Source of the DNA: Chersky-840 sp963811775
GTDB lineage: Bacteria; Actinomycetota; Acidimicrobiia; Acidimicrobiales; UBA8190
DNA: 64,000 nucleotides
Direction of reading: 5' to 3'
NCBI GenBank assembly: GCA_963811775.1
Contig: CAWESO010000007.1
Span: forward strand, 81,308-145,307
The stretch's first letter is position 1. Every line of letters begins with the position of its first letter. The notes beneath the pieces were generated by a model, which saw only the letters and a list, made by a program, of their open reading frames with translations, did not search any database and had not been told where the DNA came from. Shown in pieces: positions 24,153-33,060 of the stretch. A program made the position numbers and the translations under genes.

Positions 24153-25945
24153 GAACCTGGCTCCAACGTCGAGGTGTCGCCCTCGGCGAGTCCGAGCTCC
24201 CTGGCCTTGAGCAGCCGCCGCAGGATCTTGCCGCTCTGGGTGTGGGGCAGCGACTTGGCGAATTCGATCTCGCGCGGTGCCACCGCAGCGCCGAGTCGGG
24301 CTCGGCAGAATCCGATCAGCTCGCGGCGCAATTCGTCTCCGGCGACTGCATCAGGATTCAACGAGACGAAGGCCTTCACGATCTCTCCAGCCACAGGATC
24401 AGGCTTGCCGATGACCCCCACCTCGGCCACGGCAGGATGCTCCATGAGGGTGGACTCGACTTCGAAGGGACCGATCAGGTGTCCCGCCGACTTGATCACG
24501 TCGTCACCTCGCCCGACAAACCAGAAGTACCCGTCGGCATCCCGACGGGCGAGGTCCCCGCTGACATACCAGCCACCGACGAAACAGGCCCGGTATCTCT
24601 CGTCGTCGTCGAGATAGCCACGGAACATCGAGGGCCAACCCGGTCGCAAGGCGAGTTCCCCCTCCTGCCCCGGTGGGGCCTCGAGGGCGGTGCCGTCGTC
24701 GGATGTGATTACCTTCCCATGCTCGTCTCGCACGAGGATGGCCGCCTCGATCCCCGGCAGCGGCCGCCCCATCGAGCCGGGGCGGATGTCCGAGCTGGCG
24801 TAGTTGGCGATCATGATCCCCCCGGTCTCGGTCTGCCACCAATTGTCGTGGACGGGAAGCCCCAGGACCTCCTGGCCCCACAGCACCACCTCGGGATTGA
24901 GCGGCTCGCCCACACTGGCGACGAATCGCAGTCGGCTCAGATCATGGTCCTTGGCGACCTCGGGGCCCGCCCGCATGAGCATCCGAAGTGCGGTGGGCGC
25001 CGTGTACCACACGGTGACCGCCTCCGCTTCGAGCATGGCGTACCAGCGTTCCGCGTCGAAGTCGCCCTCGTCGACGATGCTGGTCGTGCCGTGGACGAGC
25101 GGCGACACGATTCCGTACGAGGTGCCCGTCACCCATCCGGGGTCGGCGGTGCACCAGAAGATGTCCTCGGGGTGCAGGTCCAGGGCAATACGCCCGGTGG
25201 CGTGGTGCGATACCACGGCCTCGTGCACGTGCACCGCCCCCTTGGGTGTGCCTGTGGTTCCGCTGGTGAAGTGAAGCAGGGCCATGTCACCGGGATCGGT
25301 CGGTGGGATCTCGTAGACCGGATCGGCCTCCTCGAGCAGGGTGGCCAGGTCGAGGGTGTCCGGTGTCACCGATGCCTGGGGCACCGCATCACGGCCCGAG
25401 GATATGAGCACATGGCGCAGATCCGGCAAGAGGTGTCTGATCTTTGCCACCTTGCGGCGGTACAGCGGTTCTGTGGTGAGCAAGACGCTTCCTCGGCCGA
25501 GCTGGAGCCGCTCCCGAATGGGTTCGGGCCCGAAAGCCGGGAAGAGAGGGCAGAGGACACTCTTGTGCTTCAAGGTTCCTATCACCGCCACATAGAGGTC
25601 GGGCACGCGCGGCAGCAGCACATACACCCGAGCGCCTGCCGACACGCCCAGCTGGTCCAGAACACCGGCGAAACGGCTCGAGCGGTCGGCCAGCTCGCCG
25701 TAGGTCAAGTCGTACCGACCCCCGGCACGATCCACGCATCGCAAGGCGACATGGTCATGGCGAGCTCCCGATGCGTGGCGGTCCACTGCTTCATGGGCGA
25801 TATTGAGTCCGCGACCGCCCGGAAGCCCATCGAGCGCACGGCGCGCCACATCCCACGAGAATGCGGCACACTCGGCCGCGTAGTCGCCCATGTTGGGAAC
25901 GACCAGGCCGGGAGTCGCGCTCTTGCGGATCGTCTCCCAGGACAT
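24149..25945 (-). CDS. acsA: Acetyl-CoA synthetase (AMP-forming acyl-CoA ligase)
   Basis: This 598-residue enzyme should activate acetate to acetyl-CoA through acetyl-AMP. The ANL-family P-loop is LLHFTSGTTGTPKGAVH; the adenine region is VHDNWWQTETGGIMIANY; the hinge is YVSGDLARRDADGYFWFVGR; and the catalytic Lys, normally controlled by acetylation, is in LPHTQSGKILRRLLK. It is the first gene of the five-gene operon. A DosR-like box lies 79 nt upstream of ATG 25945. Placing ACS with PDH and an ACP gives two routes to acetyl-CoA in one transcript. Confidence 0.9.
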   Translation of the reverse strand: MSWETIRKSATPGLVVPNMGDYAAECAAFSWDVARRALDGLPGGRGLNIAHEAVDRHASGARHDHVALRCVDRAGGRYDLTYGELADRSSRFAGVLDQLGVSAGARVYVLLPRVPDLYVAVIGTLKHKSVLCPLFPAFGPEPIRERLQLGRGSVLLTTEPLYRRKVAKIRHLLPDLRHVLISSGRDAVPQASVTPDTLDLATLLEEADPVYEIPPTDPGDMALLHFTSGTTGTPKGAVHVHEAVVSHHATGRIALDLHPEDIFWCTADPGWVTGTSYGIVSPLVHGTTSIVDEGDFDAERWYAMLEAEAVTVWYTAPTALRMLMRAGPEVAKDHDLSRLRFVASVGEPLNPEVVLWGQEVLGLPVHDNWWQTETGGIMIANYASSDIRPGSMGRPLPGIEAAILVRDEHGKVITSDDGTALEAPPGQEGELALRPGWPSMFRGYLDDDERYRACFVGGWYVSGDLARRDADGYFWFVGRGDDVIKSAGHLIGPFEVESTLMEHPAVAEVGVIGKPDPVAGEIVKAFVSLNPDAVAGDELRRELIGFCRARLGAAVAPREIEFAKSLPHTQSGKILRRLLKARELGLAEGDTSTLEPGS

Positions 25946-26024
25946 GGATCAACCCCTATTCGCCTCGTGCCGACCGCATTACTCGGGCACCATCACGTTA
26001 CGCCGCCCCCTCCCTGGCCTCCCA
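25946..26024. other. Leader between the boxed promoter and acsA
   Basis: This 79-nt stretch would be the transcribed leader and promoter core of the acsA operon. No other element is recognised. Confidence 0.35.
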
Positions 26025-26038
26025 GGGTCGAAGGTCAC
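26025..26038 (-). promoter_or_regulatory. DosR-like box upstream of the acsA-pdh-ACP operon
   Basis: On the minus strand the sequence is GTGACCTTCGACCCTGGGAG, a full consensus match. It faces acsA and ends 79 nt before its ATG. Confidence 0.68.
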
Positions 26039-26450
26039 TAACGCCCCTCCCGGGGTGCGAGGGACCGGCTCACCGGCTGTCGAAACCCGCAGGAGCGCGC
26101 CCCGGTGAACCCCGCTCGCGGGCCTGAACGGTTGACTGCCCCCATGATGGCCTATGCCGCTCATGGCCAGACCGCAGCGGGCTCTCCGAGAACGTCGCGC
26201 TCGAGGCTTCTGCCGGGCTCACGTGCCCACGGCAACGACGGTTGCGCTCATTCTGGAGGCTGGAGTGCGCGGCGCGACGGACTGGTCGCCAAGCTCGAAG
26301 AACGCGAGGGCCCGCATCATCAGCGAGACGAGCTATGAGCTGCTCCCAGATGGTGCTCCACGGCGCTGGCGACGCTCCAGCGGCTGACATGTCCGTCCGT
26401 CTGGTCTTGATGTGGCGACAGATCCGGTCGCGGGAGGGCATCTCACCAGG
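26039..26450. other. Intergenic region between acsA and the V-ATPase operon
   Basis: Short frames on both strands (for example 26105-26338 and 26154-26387) show no domain and no ribosome site. I see no clear terminator for the V-ATPase operon, which ends at 26451. Confidence 0.35.
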
Positions 26451-27104
26451 CTATGACCCAGGCCGGCCGAGCCCCTCTTGCTGGCGACGCTGTGCCCAAC
26501 GCGTCACGACCAGCGCCTCGCGTTCGAGCTCGTCGAGGTGCAGCTCGAGTCGTCGCAACCCGTCTTCGAGCGACGGTACTCGTCGCCGTTCGATCGCCCG
26601 AAGACGTCGTTCGGTGTCCCGCAGCTCCCGGTCGAGAACCTTAAAGGACGTATCCGTCACGGCATAGGCCACCCCCGCTTCGAGCGCCCGCCGATACGAA
26701 GCAGCAGCAGGAAAGATAGCGGCGTTGGCCGCCGCAGCGTCCGCCGGTGCGATCTCCGGCAATGTGCAGTTCGGGTCGTCAGGGTGGCGAACGCCCATGG
26801 TGTTGCGCCATGTCACATCGACGCGGGCACGACCTTCGACAGCCGCGCTACTCAGTGCCACATCAGCGCTGCCGCCCAAGATCGATGCGCGCAAGCCCCA
26901 GGTCTCTGCCTCAGAACACGAGATCACCCACCGTCGATGGGCCTCCTCGCGCAGCTCGGCCAGGCGATCCCGCTCGCGCCGCAACAGCTGCCGCTTGCGG
27001 TCGAGGAGCTCCATGCTGCGACGTGCCGAAGCCAAACGACCGCGAAGCCACAACCGCCCGGCGCGCCCCGGAGGAATCTGCTCAGGCACGGTTCTCATTG
27101 CCAC
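26451..27104 (-). CDS. atpD: V/A-type ATP synthase subunit D
   Basis: This 217-residue central-stalk subunit has the long antiparallel coiled coil of the family: PPGRAGRLWLRGRLASARRS with LLDRKRQLLRRERDRLAELR at the N-terminus and the C-terminal helix ERRLRAIERRRVPSLEDGLR. Its start (27104, or 27098) lies inside the end of the B gene. It is the last gene of the rotary ATPase operon. It connects catalytic rotation in A3B3 to the c-ring. Confidence 0.88.
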   Translation of the reverse strand: MAMRTVPEQIPPGRAGRLWLRGRLASARRSMELLDRKRQLLRRERDRLAELREEAHRRWVISCSEAETWGLRASILGGSADVALSSAAVEGRARVDVTWRNTMGVRHPDDPNCTLPEIAPADAAAANAAIFPAAASYRRALEAGVAYAVTDTSFKVLDRELRDTERRLRAIERRRVPSLEDGLRRLELHLDELEREALVVTRWAQRRQQEGLGRPGS

Positions 27105-28533
27105 CGTCTACCGCAGCCGGATTGCCCTCCGCCTTGGCCCCCTCTCTGTAGTACGCGGCGACATCTGCGGTCGAGACCATGGTCAGCTCGCGGCGGGGAA
27201 GTTCGGATGCCACTCGCCACGCACGATCGAGCGTGTCGTCCAGAGAACGCTTCTCGTCGACACGTTGGTCGACGAGAAGCGAATTGAACGCGTCGGAAAA
27301 GGCCAGATAACTTCGATCCGTCTCGGTCAACGCCCCCGTGCCGATCAGCTCCGCGAGGTCCCGGACCTGGCGGGCACACGCTAGGGCCGCAACCAGCTGA
27401 GCTGCAATTCCTAGGTGGTCGGCTCTGGTGCGGCCTTGGCCGGTTCCTTTTCTCATGAGGCGCGACAGCGACCCGAGGACGTCCACGGGCGGGTAGATCC
27501 CTTGGCCGTGCACATCGGGAGACAGGACGATCTGGCCTTCTGTGATGTAGCCGGTGAGGTCGGGAACGGGATGTGTGATGTCCCCCGCCGGCATGGTGAG
27601 CACCGGAACTTGTGTCAAGGAACCTGCGTTGCCACGTATGCGTCCACAGCGCTCGTAGAGCGACGCCAGGTCGCTGTAAAGATAGCCGGGGTAGGCACGC
27701 CTTCCCGGAATCTCCCCGCGTGCGGCCGAGACCTCTCGCACCGCCTCGCAGTAGGCGGTCATGTCGGCAAGCACGACCAGTACGTGCTGTCCCAAATCGA
27801 ATGCGAGGTGCTCGGCGACGGTGAGTGCCACGCGTGGGGCCAGGATTCGCTGTACGACAGGGTCGTCGGCGGTGTCCAAGAATAGGGCCAGGTCGCCGCT
27901 GGCGCTTCGGGTCTCGAGGACGTTGCGTATCGCTGCGGCGTCGGCATGAGTGAGCCCCATGGCGACGACGACGACCTTGAAAACCTCTCCGGCGACATTT
28001 GCCTGTGCGGCAAGCTGCGCCGCCAGTTCGAAGTGCGGGAGGCCGGCGGAGGAGAACACCGGGAGCTTCTGGCCGCGTACGAGGGTGGTGAGCGCGTCTA
28101 TGACCGAGATCCCGGTCAGGATGGGATCGCGTGGAACATCGCGCATCGTCGGGTTGAGCGGTGAACCGGCCACCACGCGCGTGACGGCTCCGAGCATGGG
28201 TGGGCCTCCGTCGAGCGGCTCTCCCATCCCGTTCCAAACCCGCCCCAGCCACCCCTCTCCCACGGGGACCTCGAGGGGCCGTCCTTCGAATGCGACCGAG
28301 ACCGAAGCGGGGTCGATGCCCGAGGTGCCCTGAAGGACCTGCACAACGGCCACGTCGCGGTAGACCTCGAGCACAAGGGCGCGGCGCACTTCGCCCGAAG
28401 CCAGACGCACGCTGGCGAGCTCATCCCAACCGACCCCCTCGACACCGCCCACTACGAGCAGCGGTCCTTCGACCTGGAGCGCCCCCTGGTACTCAACGGG
28501 AATCCGGGGCAGGCTCTTCGCCCGAGTCGTCAT
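27082..28533 (-). CDS. atpB: V/A-type ATP synthase subunit B
   Basis: This 483-residue non-catalytic nucleotide-binding subunit has FSSAGLPHFELAAQLAAQA in place of a Walker A motif, as expected for B. It also has VLVVLADMTAYCEAVREVSA and GRRAYPGYLYSDLASLYERCG, all standard for the family. The C-terminal helical domain ends near AAYYREGAKAEGN. It overlaps subunit A by ATGA at 28530-28533 and subunit D by 23 nt. Confidence 0.93.
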   Translation of the reverse strand: MTTRAKSLPRIPVEYQGALQVEGPLLVVGGVEGVGWDELASVRLASGEVRRALVLEVYRDVAVVQVLQGTSGIDPASVSVAFEGRPLEVPVGEGWLGRVWNGMGEPLDGGPPMLGAVTRVVAGSPLNPTMRDVPRDPILTGISVIDALTTLVRGQKLPVFSSAGLPHFELAAQLAAQANVAGEVFKVVVVAMGLTHADAAAIRNVLETRSASGDLALFLDTADDPVVQRILAPRVALTVAEHLAFDLGQHVLVVLADMTAYCEAVREVSAARGEIPGRRAYPGYLYSDLASLYERCGRIRGNAGSLTQVPVLTMPAGDITHPVPDLTGYITEGQIVLSPDVHGQGIYPPVDVLGSLSRLMRKGTGQGRTRADHLGIAAQLVAALACARQVRDLAELIGTGALTETDRSYLAFSDAFNSLLVDQRVDEKRSLDDTLDRAWRVASELPRRELTMVSTADVAAYYREGAKAEGNPAAVDGGNENRA

Positions 28534-30302
28534 GACGCTCCCACCAGCGTCTCCAGCGTCGCCAGCACCTCGTCGCGTCGACGCTCAACGCTGGCGACAT
28601 CGTCGGGGGCCGCCTCGTCACGAACCCGCGTGACGCCCGACAGGTCGCTTTCCTCGACCACCGAAGGGGCAACACCCTGGTCGATCAAGGACAGGCAACA
28701 GTCGTAGACAGCGAGGACCATCTCGAGAAGCGCTGCCTGCTTCCGAGGGGAGCACGTGGCGTCGTTGGCGCTCAGAGCGCTCTGCTGGAGCACCGCCTCG
28801 CGAAGAAGCCGCCCTGTGAGCAGGACAATGCGCTCACGCCCCGGCAGTGCGGCCAACCCGACGAGCTCGACCATCGGAGCCAGCCTGTCGGCCTCTGCCA
28901 GGACAGCGATTGCACGAGCACGATCGGCCGCCCAGCCGGGTCGGCCCGCCGAAGCGTGCCACGTACCCACAGCCTCGGCGTCGCGAGAGAACGAGCGTTG
29001 CCACGTGACGGCCGGGTAGTGGCGGGCATAGGCGAGGTCGCGATCCAACGACCAGAGGCAGCGCACGAAGCGTTCCGTGTGGGCGGTGACCGGCTCTGTC
29101 ATGTCGCCACCGGGGGGGGACACGGCACCGATGACGGTCACCGAGCCCGCCTTGCCGCCCAGGGTCTCGACCTGGCCGGAGCGCTCGTAGAACGCGGCCA
29201 GGGCCGAGGCGAGTCCAGCCGGATAACCCTCCTCCGCGGGGAGCGCGCCGCTCCTCGACGAGAACTCGCGAAGCGCCTCCGCCCAGCGTGAGGTGGAGTC
29301 CGCCAGGAGCACGGCATCGTATCCCATGTCGCGATAGAACTCGGCCACGGTCATGCCGGTGTAGATGCTCGCCTCGCGCGCCATCACCGGCATGTTGGAC
29401 GTGTTGGCGATCACGACGGTGCGCTCGAGGAGACTCAAACCGGTCCGCGGGTCCTCCAATTCGGCGAGGTCGGCTAGTGCGTCAGCGAGCTCGTTACCCC
29501 TCTCGCCGCACCCGACGAAAACGATCACGTCCGCCTCGCACCACTTGACTATCTGTTGCAAGAGAACGGTCTTACCGGTGCCGAACCCGCCCGGAACCGC
29601 GGCGGTCGCTCCCTTGGCGATCGGGAACAAAAGGTCGAGCACACGTTGGCCTGTCAACAGAGGGGCAGAGAGCTCGCGTCGCGCCCGCATCGGACGCGCC
29701 CTGCGGACGGGCCACAGCTCGCTCACCGCCAGCTCCCGACCGCCCACGACTGCGACCGTTTCGATGTCGGTGACTTCGATGTCGTCGGCGATCCACTCGA
29801 GATTCCCCGACACCCCAGGGGGGACGAGAACGCGATGCTCAACGCCCGAAGGTGTCGGGACGGTCCCGAGCACAGTCCCGGGACCCGCGACCACGCCAGG
29901 CGACGAGCCCGCCCTGAACCCCCAGGTCTTCCTGGTGTCCCCTTCGAGCGAGCCAGGCGTGAGCCATATGGGCCGTCCGGTCAAAGCACGAAGCAGGCCG
30001 TCGAAGACGCCACCGAGCAGGTTTGGACCTAGCCGGGCCGACAGCGGCCGCCCTTGGCTGGCCGCGGGGTCGCCCACGCAAAGCCCCCCCGTGTACTCGT
30101 AGACCTGAGCGGTGACAAGGCCGCGACGCACCGAGACCACCTCGGCGGCCAACCCAGCGTGACCGATCGTCATCACGTCCAGCATGGCCACCTGCTCGAG
30201 ACCTTCCACATCGACGAGCGGCCCGTTCACGCGCACCACACGGCCCGAGGAGCCGTCATGGGTCGCACGCAGCACTCCTTCGGTGGGATCGCTCAAGCCC
30301 AC
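28530..30302 (-). CDS. atpA: V/A-type ATP synthase subunit A (catalytic)
   Basis: This 590-residue catalytic subunit has Walker A in PGGFGTGKTVLLQQ, Walker B in YDAVLLADSTSRWAEALRE, the non-homologous region typical of A subunits before it (GSLEGDTRKTWGFRAG), and GALPAEEGYPAGLASALAAF. The N-terminal barrel starts GRVVRVNGPLVDVEGL. The length is normal. It overlaps subunit E (30293) and B (28530). Confidence 0.94.
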   Translation of the reverse strand: MGLSDPTEGVLRATHDGSSGRVVRVNGPLVDVEGLEQVAMLDVMTIGHAGLAAEVVSVRRGLVTAQVYEYTGGLCVGDPAASQGRPLSARLGPNLLGGVFDGLLRALTGRPIWLTPGSLEGDTRKTWGFRAGSSPGVVAGPGTVLGTVPTPSGVEHRVLVPPGVSGNLEWIADDIEVTDIETVAVVGGRELAVSELWPVRRARPMRARRELSAPLLTGQRVLDLLFPIAKGATAAVPGGFGTGKTVLLQQIVKWCEADVIVFVGCGERGNELADALADLAELEDPRTGLSLLERTVVIANTSNMPVMAREASIYTGMTVAEFYRDMGYDAVLLADSTSRWAEALREFSSRSGALPAEEGYPAGLASALAAFYERSGQVETLGGKAGSVTVIGAVSPPGGDMTEPVTAHTERFVRCLWSLDRDLAYARHYPAVTWQRSFSRDAEAVGTWHASAGRPGWAADRARAIAVLAEADRLAPMVELVGLAALPGRERIVLLTGRLLREAVLQQSALSANDATCSPRKQAALLEMVLAVYDCCLSLIDQGVAPSVVEESDLSGVTRVRDEAAPDDVASVERRRDEVLATLETLVGAS

Positions 30303-30877
30303 AGCTCCTCGACCTCCTCGGTCATCGACAGCAGGACGTGATCGATGAGCATTGCCGGCCCGATGGCCGCTCGACGGCTCCCGGACTGCGCCTCGACCAC
30401 CAGCACGTCACGCTGGGCCTGATCAATCGATGCGTCGCGTCCGAGCCGTTCCTCAACGAGTGCCGACAACCGGTCGGCAAGCATCCGGCCCTCTGTCGTC
30501 GTAGCACGGAGCGCCAGCGCCCCGATGGCATCCTGTCGGAGAGCCTCGTAGGCACGCCGCCGTGCCCCAAGGACCATCTCGCGTGCATGGCGGCGCGCTT
30601 CGACCAGTTGCAGTGACGCCACCAACTCCGCCGCCGAAGCACCTTGAACCCGCGCTTCCGCCACGAGGCGGTCAGCCTCGGCGCGTGCCCTCGATAGCTC
30701 GACTCGGACGTCCTCGATCGCGTCCGCACGCTGTTGTTCCGCTCTGAGCCGCGCCGTTGCGACTAGGGCTTCGGACACGGGCTCGAGGGCGGAGGTCGTG
30801 TCGTCTCGCCCAGTGGTCGACGGAGCAGCTCGAGTACGAGACGACCGCTTCTTCGTCGGAATGCTGCTCCCGATCAT
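30293..30877 (-). CDS. atpE: V/A-type ATP synthase subunit E (peripheral stalk)
   Basis: This 194-residue protein has a long charged helix (EQQRADAIEDVRVELSRARA, continuing through EARRHAREMVLGARRRAYEA) and a globular C-terminal domain ending LIDHVLLSMTEEVEELWA, the architecture of E-type stalk subunits. ATG 30877 overlaps the subunit F stop as ATGA; the frame continues upstream to 31000 only as a shadow of F. The first 35 residues are Ser/Thr/Arg-rich. Confidence 0.75.
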   Translation of the reverse strand: MIGSSIPTKKRSSRTRAAPSTTGRDDTTSALEPVSEALVATARLRAEQQRADAIEDVRVELSRARAEADRLVAEARVQGASAAELVASLQLVEARRHAREMVLGARRRAYEALRQDAIGALALRATTTEGRMLADRLSALVEERLGRDASIDQAQRDVLVVEAQSGSRRAAIGPAMLIDHVLLSMTEEVEELWA

Positions 30878-31095
30878 GGCGGCATCACCGCAATCAACAC
30901 GTCCTTGCAGGGTGCCTCCCCATGGGCCAGAGCACTTGCGGCGTTGGCGGTAAGCAGTACGACTTCCACGTCGTCGGACAGCGACTCCCACGTGCGGCAC
31001 ACGGCATCCGGGACCTCAGCGACGAGCACCGTGGCTCCTGCCAGCGCGAATCCCGCGACCCGCACCGCTTCGCCTAGCGCGACGACTCGGGCCAT
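30874..31095 (-). CDS. atpF: V/A-type ATP synthase subunit F
   Basis: This small protein (73 residues from ATG 31095, 80 from TTG 31116) has the Rossmann-like subunit F pattern: VVALGEAVRVAGFALAGATV, a short variable middle, then VEVVLLTANAASAL and a final KDVLIAVMPP strand. Subunit F binds the central stalk. It is shorter than the usual ~100 residues. It sits between c and E, and its stop overlaps the E start. Neither possible start has a good ribosome site. Confidence 0.7.
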   Translation of the reverse strand: MARVVALGEAVRVAGFALAGATVLVAEVPDAVCRTWESLSDDVEVVLLTANAASALAHGEAPCKDVLIAVMPP

Positions 31096-31133
31096 CAACC
31101 GACCACTGGCGAGCAAGACGAGTTTCGCAACTT

Positions 31134-31553
31134 CTATGCCTTGCCAATCAGCAGGATGGCGATCACGAGGCCGTAGATCGCGATGCCCTCGGCCAGTCCG
31201 ACGATGACCATCGCTCGGCCAAACATCTCAGGACGCTCGCTCATCGCGGCCAGGGCGGCCGAGCCGGTGTATGCCACACCGACGCCTGATCCGATCGATG
31301 CTCCCGCCACCGCGATCCCAGCACCGATGAACGCCTGGCCGGCATAAGACTTGGTGGCCGCGGTGGCGGCGGTTGCCGCCGCACTCGGACTGGCGGAAGC
31401 GGCGAGCGCGACGAGAATGCCGGCGCCGACAAGCAGCAGCAGGTTCAGGACCTTCACCACCATGAGAGTCCGGCGCGGCCGCCGACGCAGCTGAACGCCG
31501 ATTCCAGCCGCGAGTGCAACGAGGATCGGAAGGCCAATCAACCAATCGAGCAT
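31134..31553 (-). CDS. atpK: V/A-type ATP synthase subunit K (c-ring proteolipid)
   Basis: This 139-residue proteolipid has four predicted membrane helices. The C-terminal pair is a typical c-subunit hairpin: GAGIAVAGASIGSGVGVAYT, loop SERPEMFGR, then VGLAEGIAIYGLVIAILLIG with the ion-binding Glu. The position that holds Gln in Na+-binding c subunits is Val here, and Gly rather than Ser/Thr follows the Glu, so protons are the likelier coupling ion. The N-terminal pair lacks such a carboxylate. ATG 31553 has the strongest ribosome site of the operon (gaaggaggtacc), fitting the need for many copies. Confidence 0.88.
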   Translation of the reverse strand: MLDWLIGLPILVALAAGIGVQLRRRPRRTLMVVKVLNLLLLVGAGILVALAASASPSAAATAATAATKSYAGQAFIGAGIAVAGASIGSGVGVAYTGSAALAAMSERPEMFGRAMVIVGLAEGIAIYGLVIAILLIGKA

Positions 31554-32959
31554 GGTACCTCCTTCGACGAAACCATTGGGACGTGCCAAGGACGGAACCG
31601 TCTACCCTCAGCGGTGAAGATCCGGCTGAACAACTCGTAGTACTCGAGGCGCATGGCCTGCACCCCGGCCACCAGACCTTCGAGGCCAAACGTCACGGCA
31701 TTTCCCACGAGGAACACCACCGCGGCAACAAGCCAGAAGGCGGCACCTCTGTGCCACAGAGCGTTCGTCGCGCTCCACACGATCATGCACAATGCGGCAT
31801 GGGTGAGGCCAAATGCAGCAAGCCGAGCGAAGGACACGGTGTTGGTTGCGATACGCACCACCGCGTCAAAGAGTTCCACGCCGGCTTGAACCAGACCTTC
31901 GGCACGCCCGCCTGCCTCTGAGAAGAGCCCGAGGAAGCCCAGCCCCAGACCGGCCATTGCGAGCACCCCACCGACGACCTCCACGACCAGCGAGTGCCTA
32001 TACCATCCGAGGCCCACCACGGCGATGCCCAGATACAGGCCCGCCCCCGCCAGCCCCGAAATGGCGACCAGCGCGTGGGTGACGCCGCCCTCACGCCATC
32101 TGTTCACGGTCCCGAGCCCGTAGGAGAAGGCGAGGAGACCGGCCCCGGCCGCGATCGCAACGGCGAGCAGCGTGGTGGGATGGTCGAGGGGTCTGAGCCA
32201 CAACGTCGGCACGAGCTCGGTTGGACCGAAGGCTTCGCCATACGCGAGGCCAAAGGCGGCGCTCGCCAGCCCAGCACCGATCACGAACGGTGCCAAGTGG
32301 CACAGACGAGCAAGGATCGCCGGCCGCCCTGACCACAACAGCAGGCCACCGGCGACGAGAAGCGCACCATGGCCGACATCACCGAACATCATCCCGAACA
32401 TCACGACGTAGGCGAGACCGGCGAGCGCGGAGGGGTTCACGTCACGGTAGTTGAGCGTGGCGTAGGTGTCGACGAGTGGTTGGAACGCTCCCGTCGCGCC
32501 CTTGTCCACAACCAATGTCGGCGGGTCGGCTCCACGCGGAGGCTCCAGGAGCACGACGGATCCACCCAGGGGGGCCAGAACGGTTCTCAGTGCGTCAACC
32601 GCAGTTGTGGGGCTCCATCCCACCAGTGCCGCAACCGACCCGTTGCTCACAGCGCTGGCGCTGATCGCCTCGAGCTCGGCCTCCCCCGCGAGCACGTCGC
32701 GTGAGCCCTCGCGCTCGAGGGTTGCGAGGTCGGGAGGCTCTCGTTCGAGCATGGGAACGGAGTGTCCATCGTCGACCTGTGCTCGGCGTGCCCGCTCCCA
32801 CGCCTCAGAGGCTGGGCCGCGCGCCTGGTCGCCGACCCCCTCGATGTGGACGATGCCGGCGTCGGCGACGGCGACGAGCACACTGCGCAGCCGGTCGGAG
32901 GGTGCGACAATGGCCACGCGCTCCATCCTCGCGGGTTCGAGGACCTCAGACCATCGCAT
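31538..32959 (-). CDS. atpI: V/A-type ATP synthase subunit I (a), short form
   Basis: This roughly 473-residue subunit has the conserved membrane half: VVMFGMMFGDVGHGALL and FARLAAFGLTHAAL, the latter with the essential Arg that faces the c-ring. The cytoplasmic N-terminal arm is only about 165 residues, roughly half of the usual length in subunit I. ATG 32959 overlaps the end of the restored subunit C frame (stop at 32946); ATG 32926 is an alternative. Its stop overlaps the c-subunit start by 16 nt. Confidence 0.85.
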   Translation of the reverse strand: MRWSEVLEPARMERVAIVAPSDRLRSVLVAVADAGIVHIEGVGDQARGPASEAWERARRAQVDDGHSVPMLEREPPDLATLEREGSRDVLAGEAELEAISASAVSNGSVAALVGWSPTTAVDALRTVLAPLGGSVVLLEPPRGADPPTLVVDKGATGAFQPLVDTYATLNYRDVNPSALAGLAYVVMFGMMFGDVGHGALLVAGGLLLWSGRPAILARLCHLAPFVIGAGLASAAFGLAYGEAFGPTELVPTLWLRPLDHPTTLLAVAIAAGAGLLAFSYGLGTVNRWREGGVTHALVAISGLAGAGLYLGIAVVGLGWYRHSLVVEVVGGVLAMAGLGLGFLGLFSEAGGRAEGLVQAGVELFDAVVRIATNTVSFARLAAFGLTHAALCMIVWSATNALWHRGAAFWLVAAVVFLVGNAVTFGLEGLVAGVQAMRLEYYELFSRIFTAEGRRFRPWHVPMVSSKEVPCSIG

Positions 32960-33060
32960 CGAACAACTCCACCGCGTCCTCGCCACCTCGCGCCGCGTAC
33001 TGAAGCGCAGCGCGTGCGCGCCAGGCGTCAACGGCGAGAAGAGCCACCACCCCAACGCTC
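32946..33060 (-). other. Out-of-frame C-terminal tail of subunit C
   Basis: In the +1 frame relative to the subunit C gene, an uninterrupted tail reads VGVVALLAVDAWRARAALQ, then AARGGEDAVELFDAMV, and stops at 32946, 14 nt inside subunit I. This is the kind of C-terminus expected for subunit C, and the overlap with the next start matches the rest of the operon. Removing one base near 33055-33062 would join it to the main frame. Confidence 0.65.
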
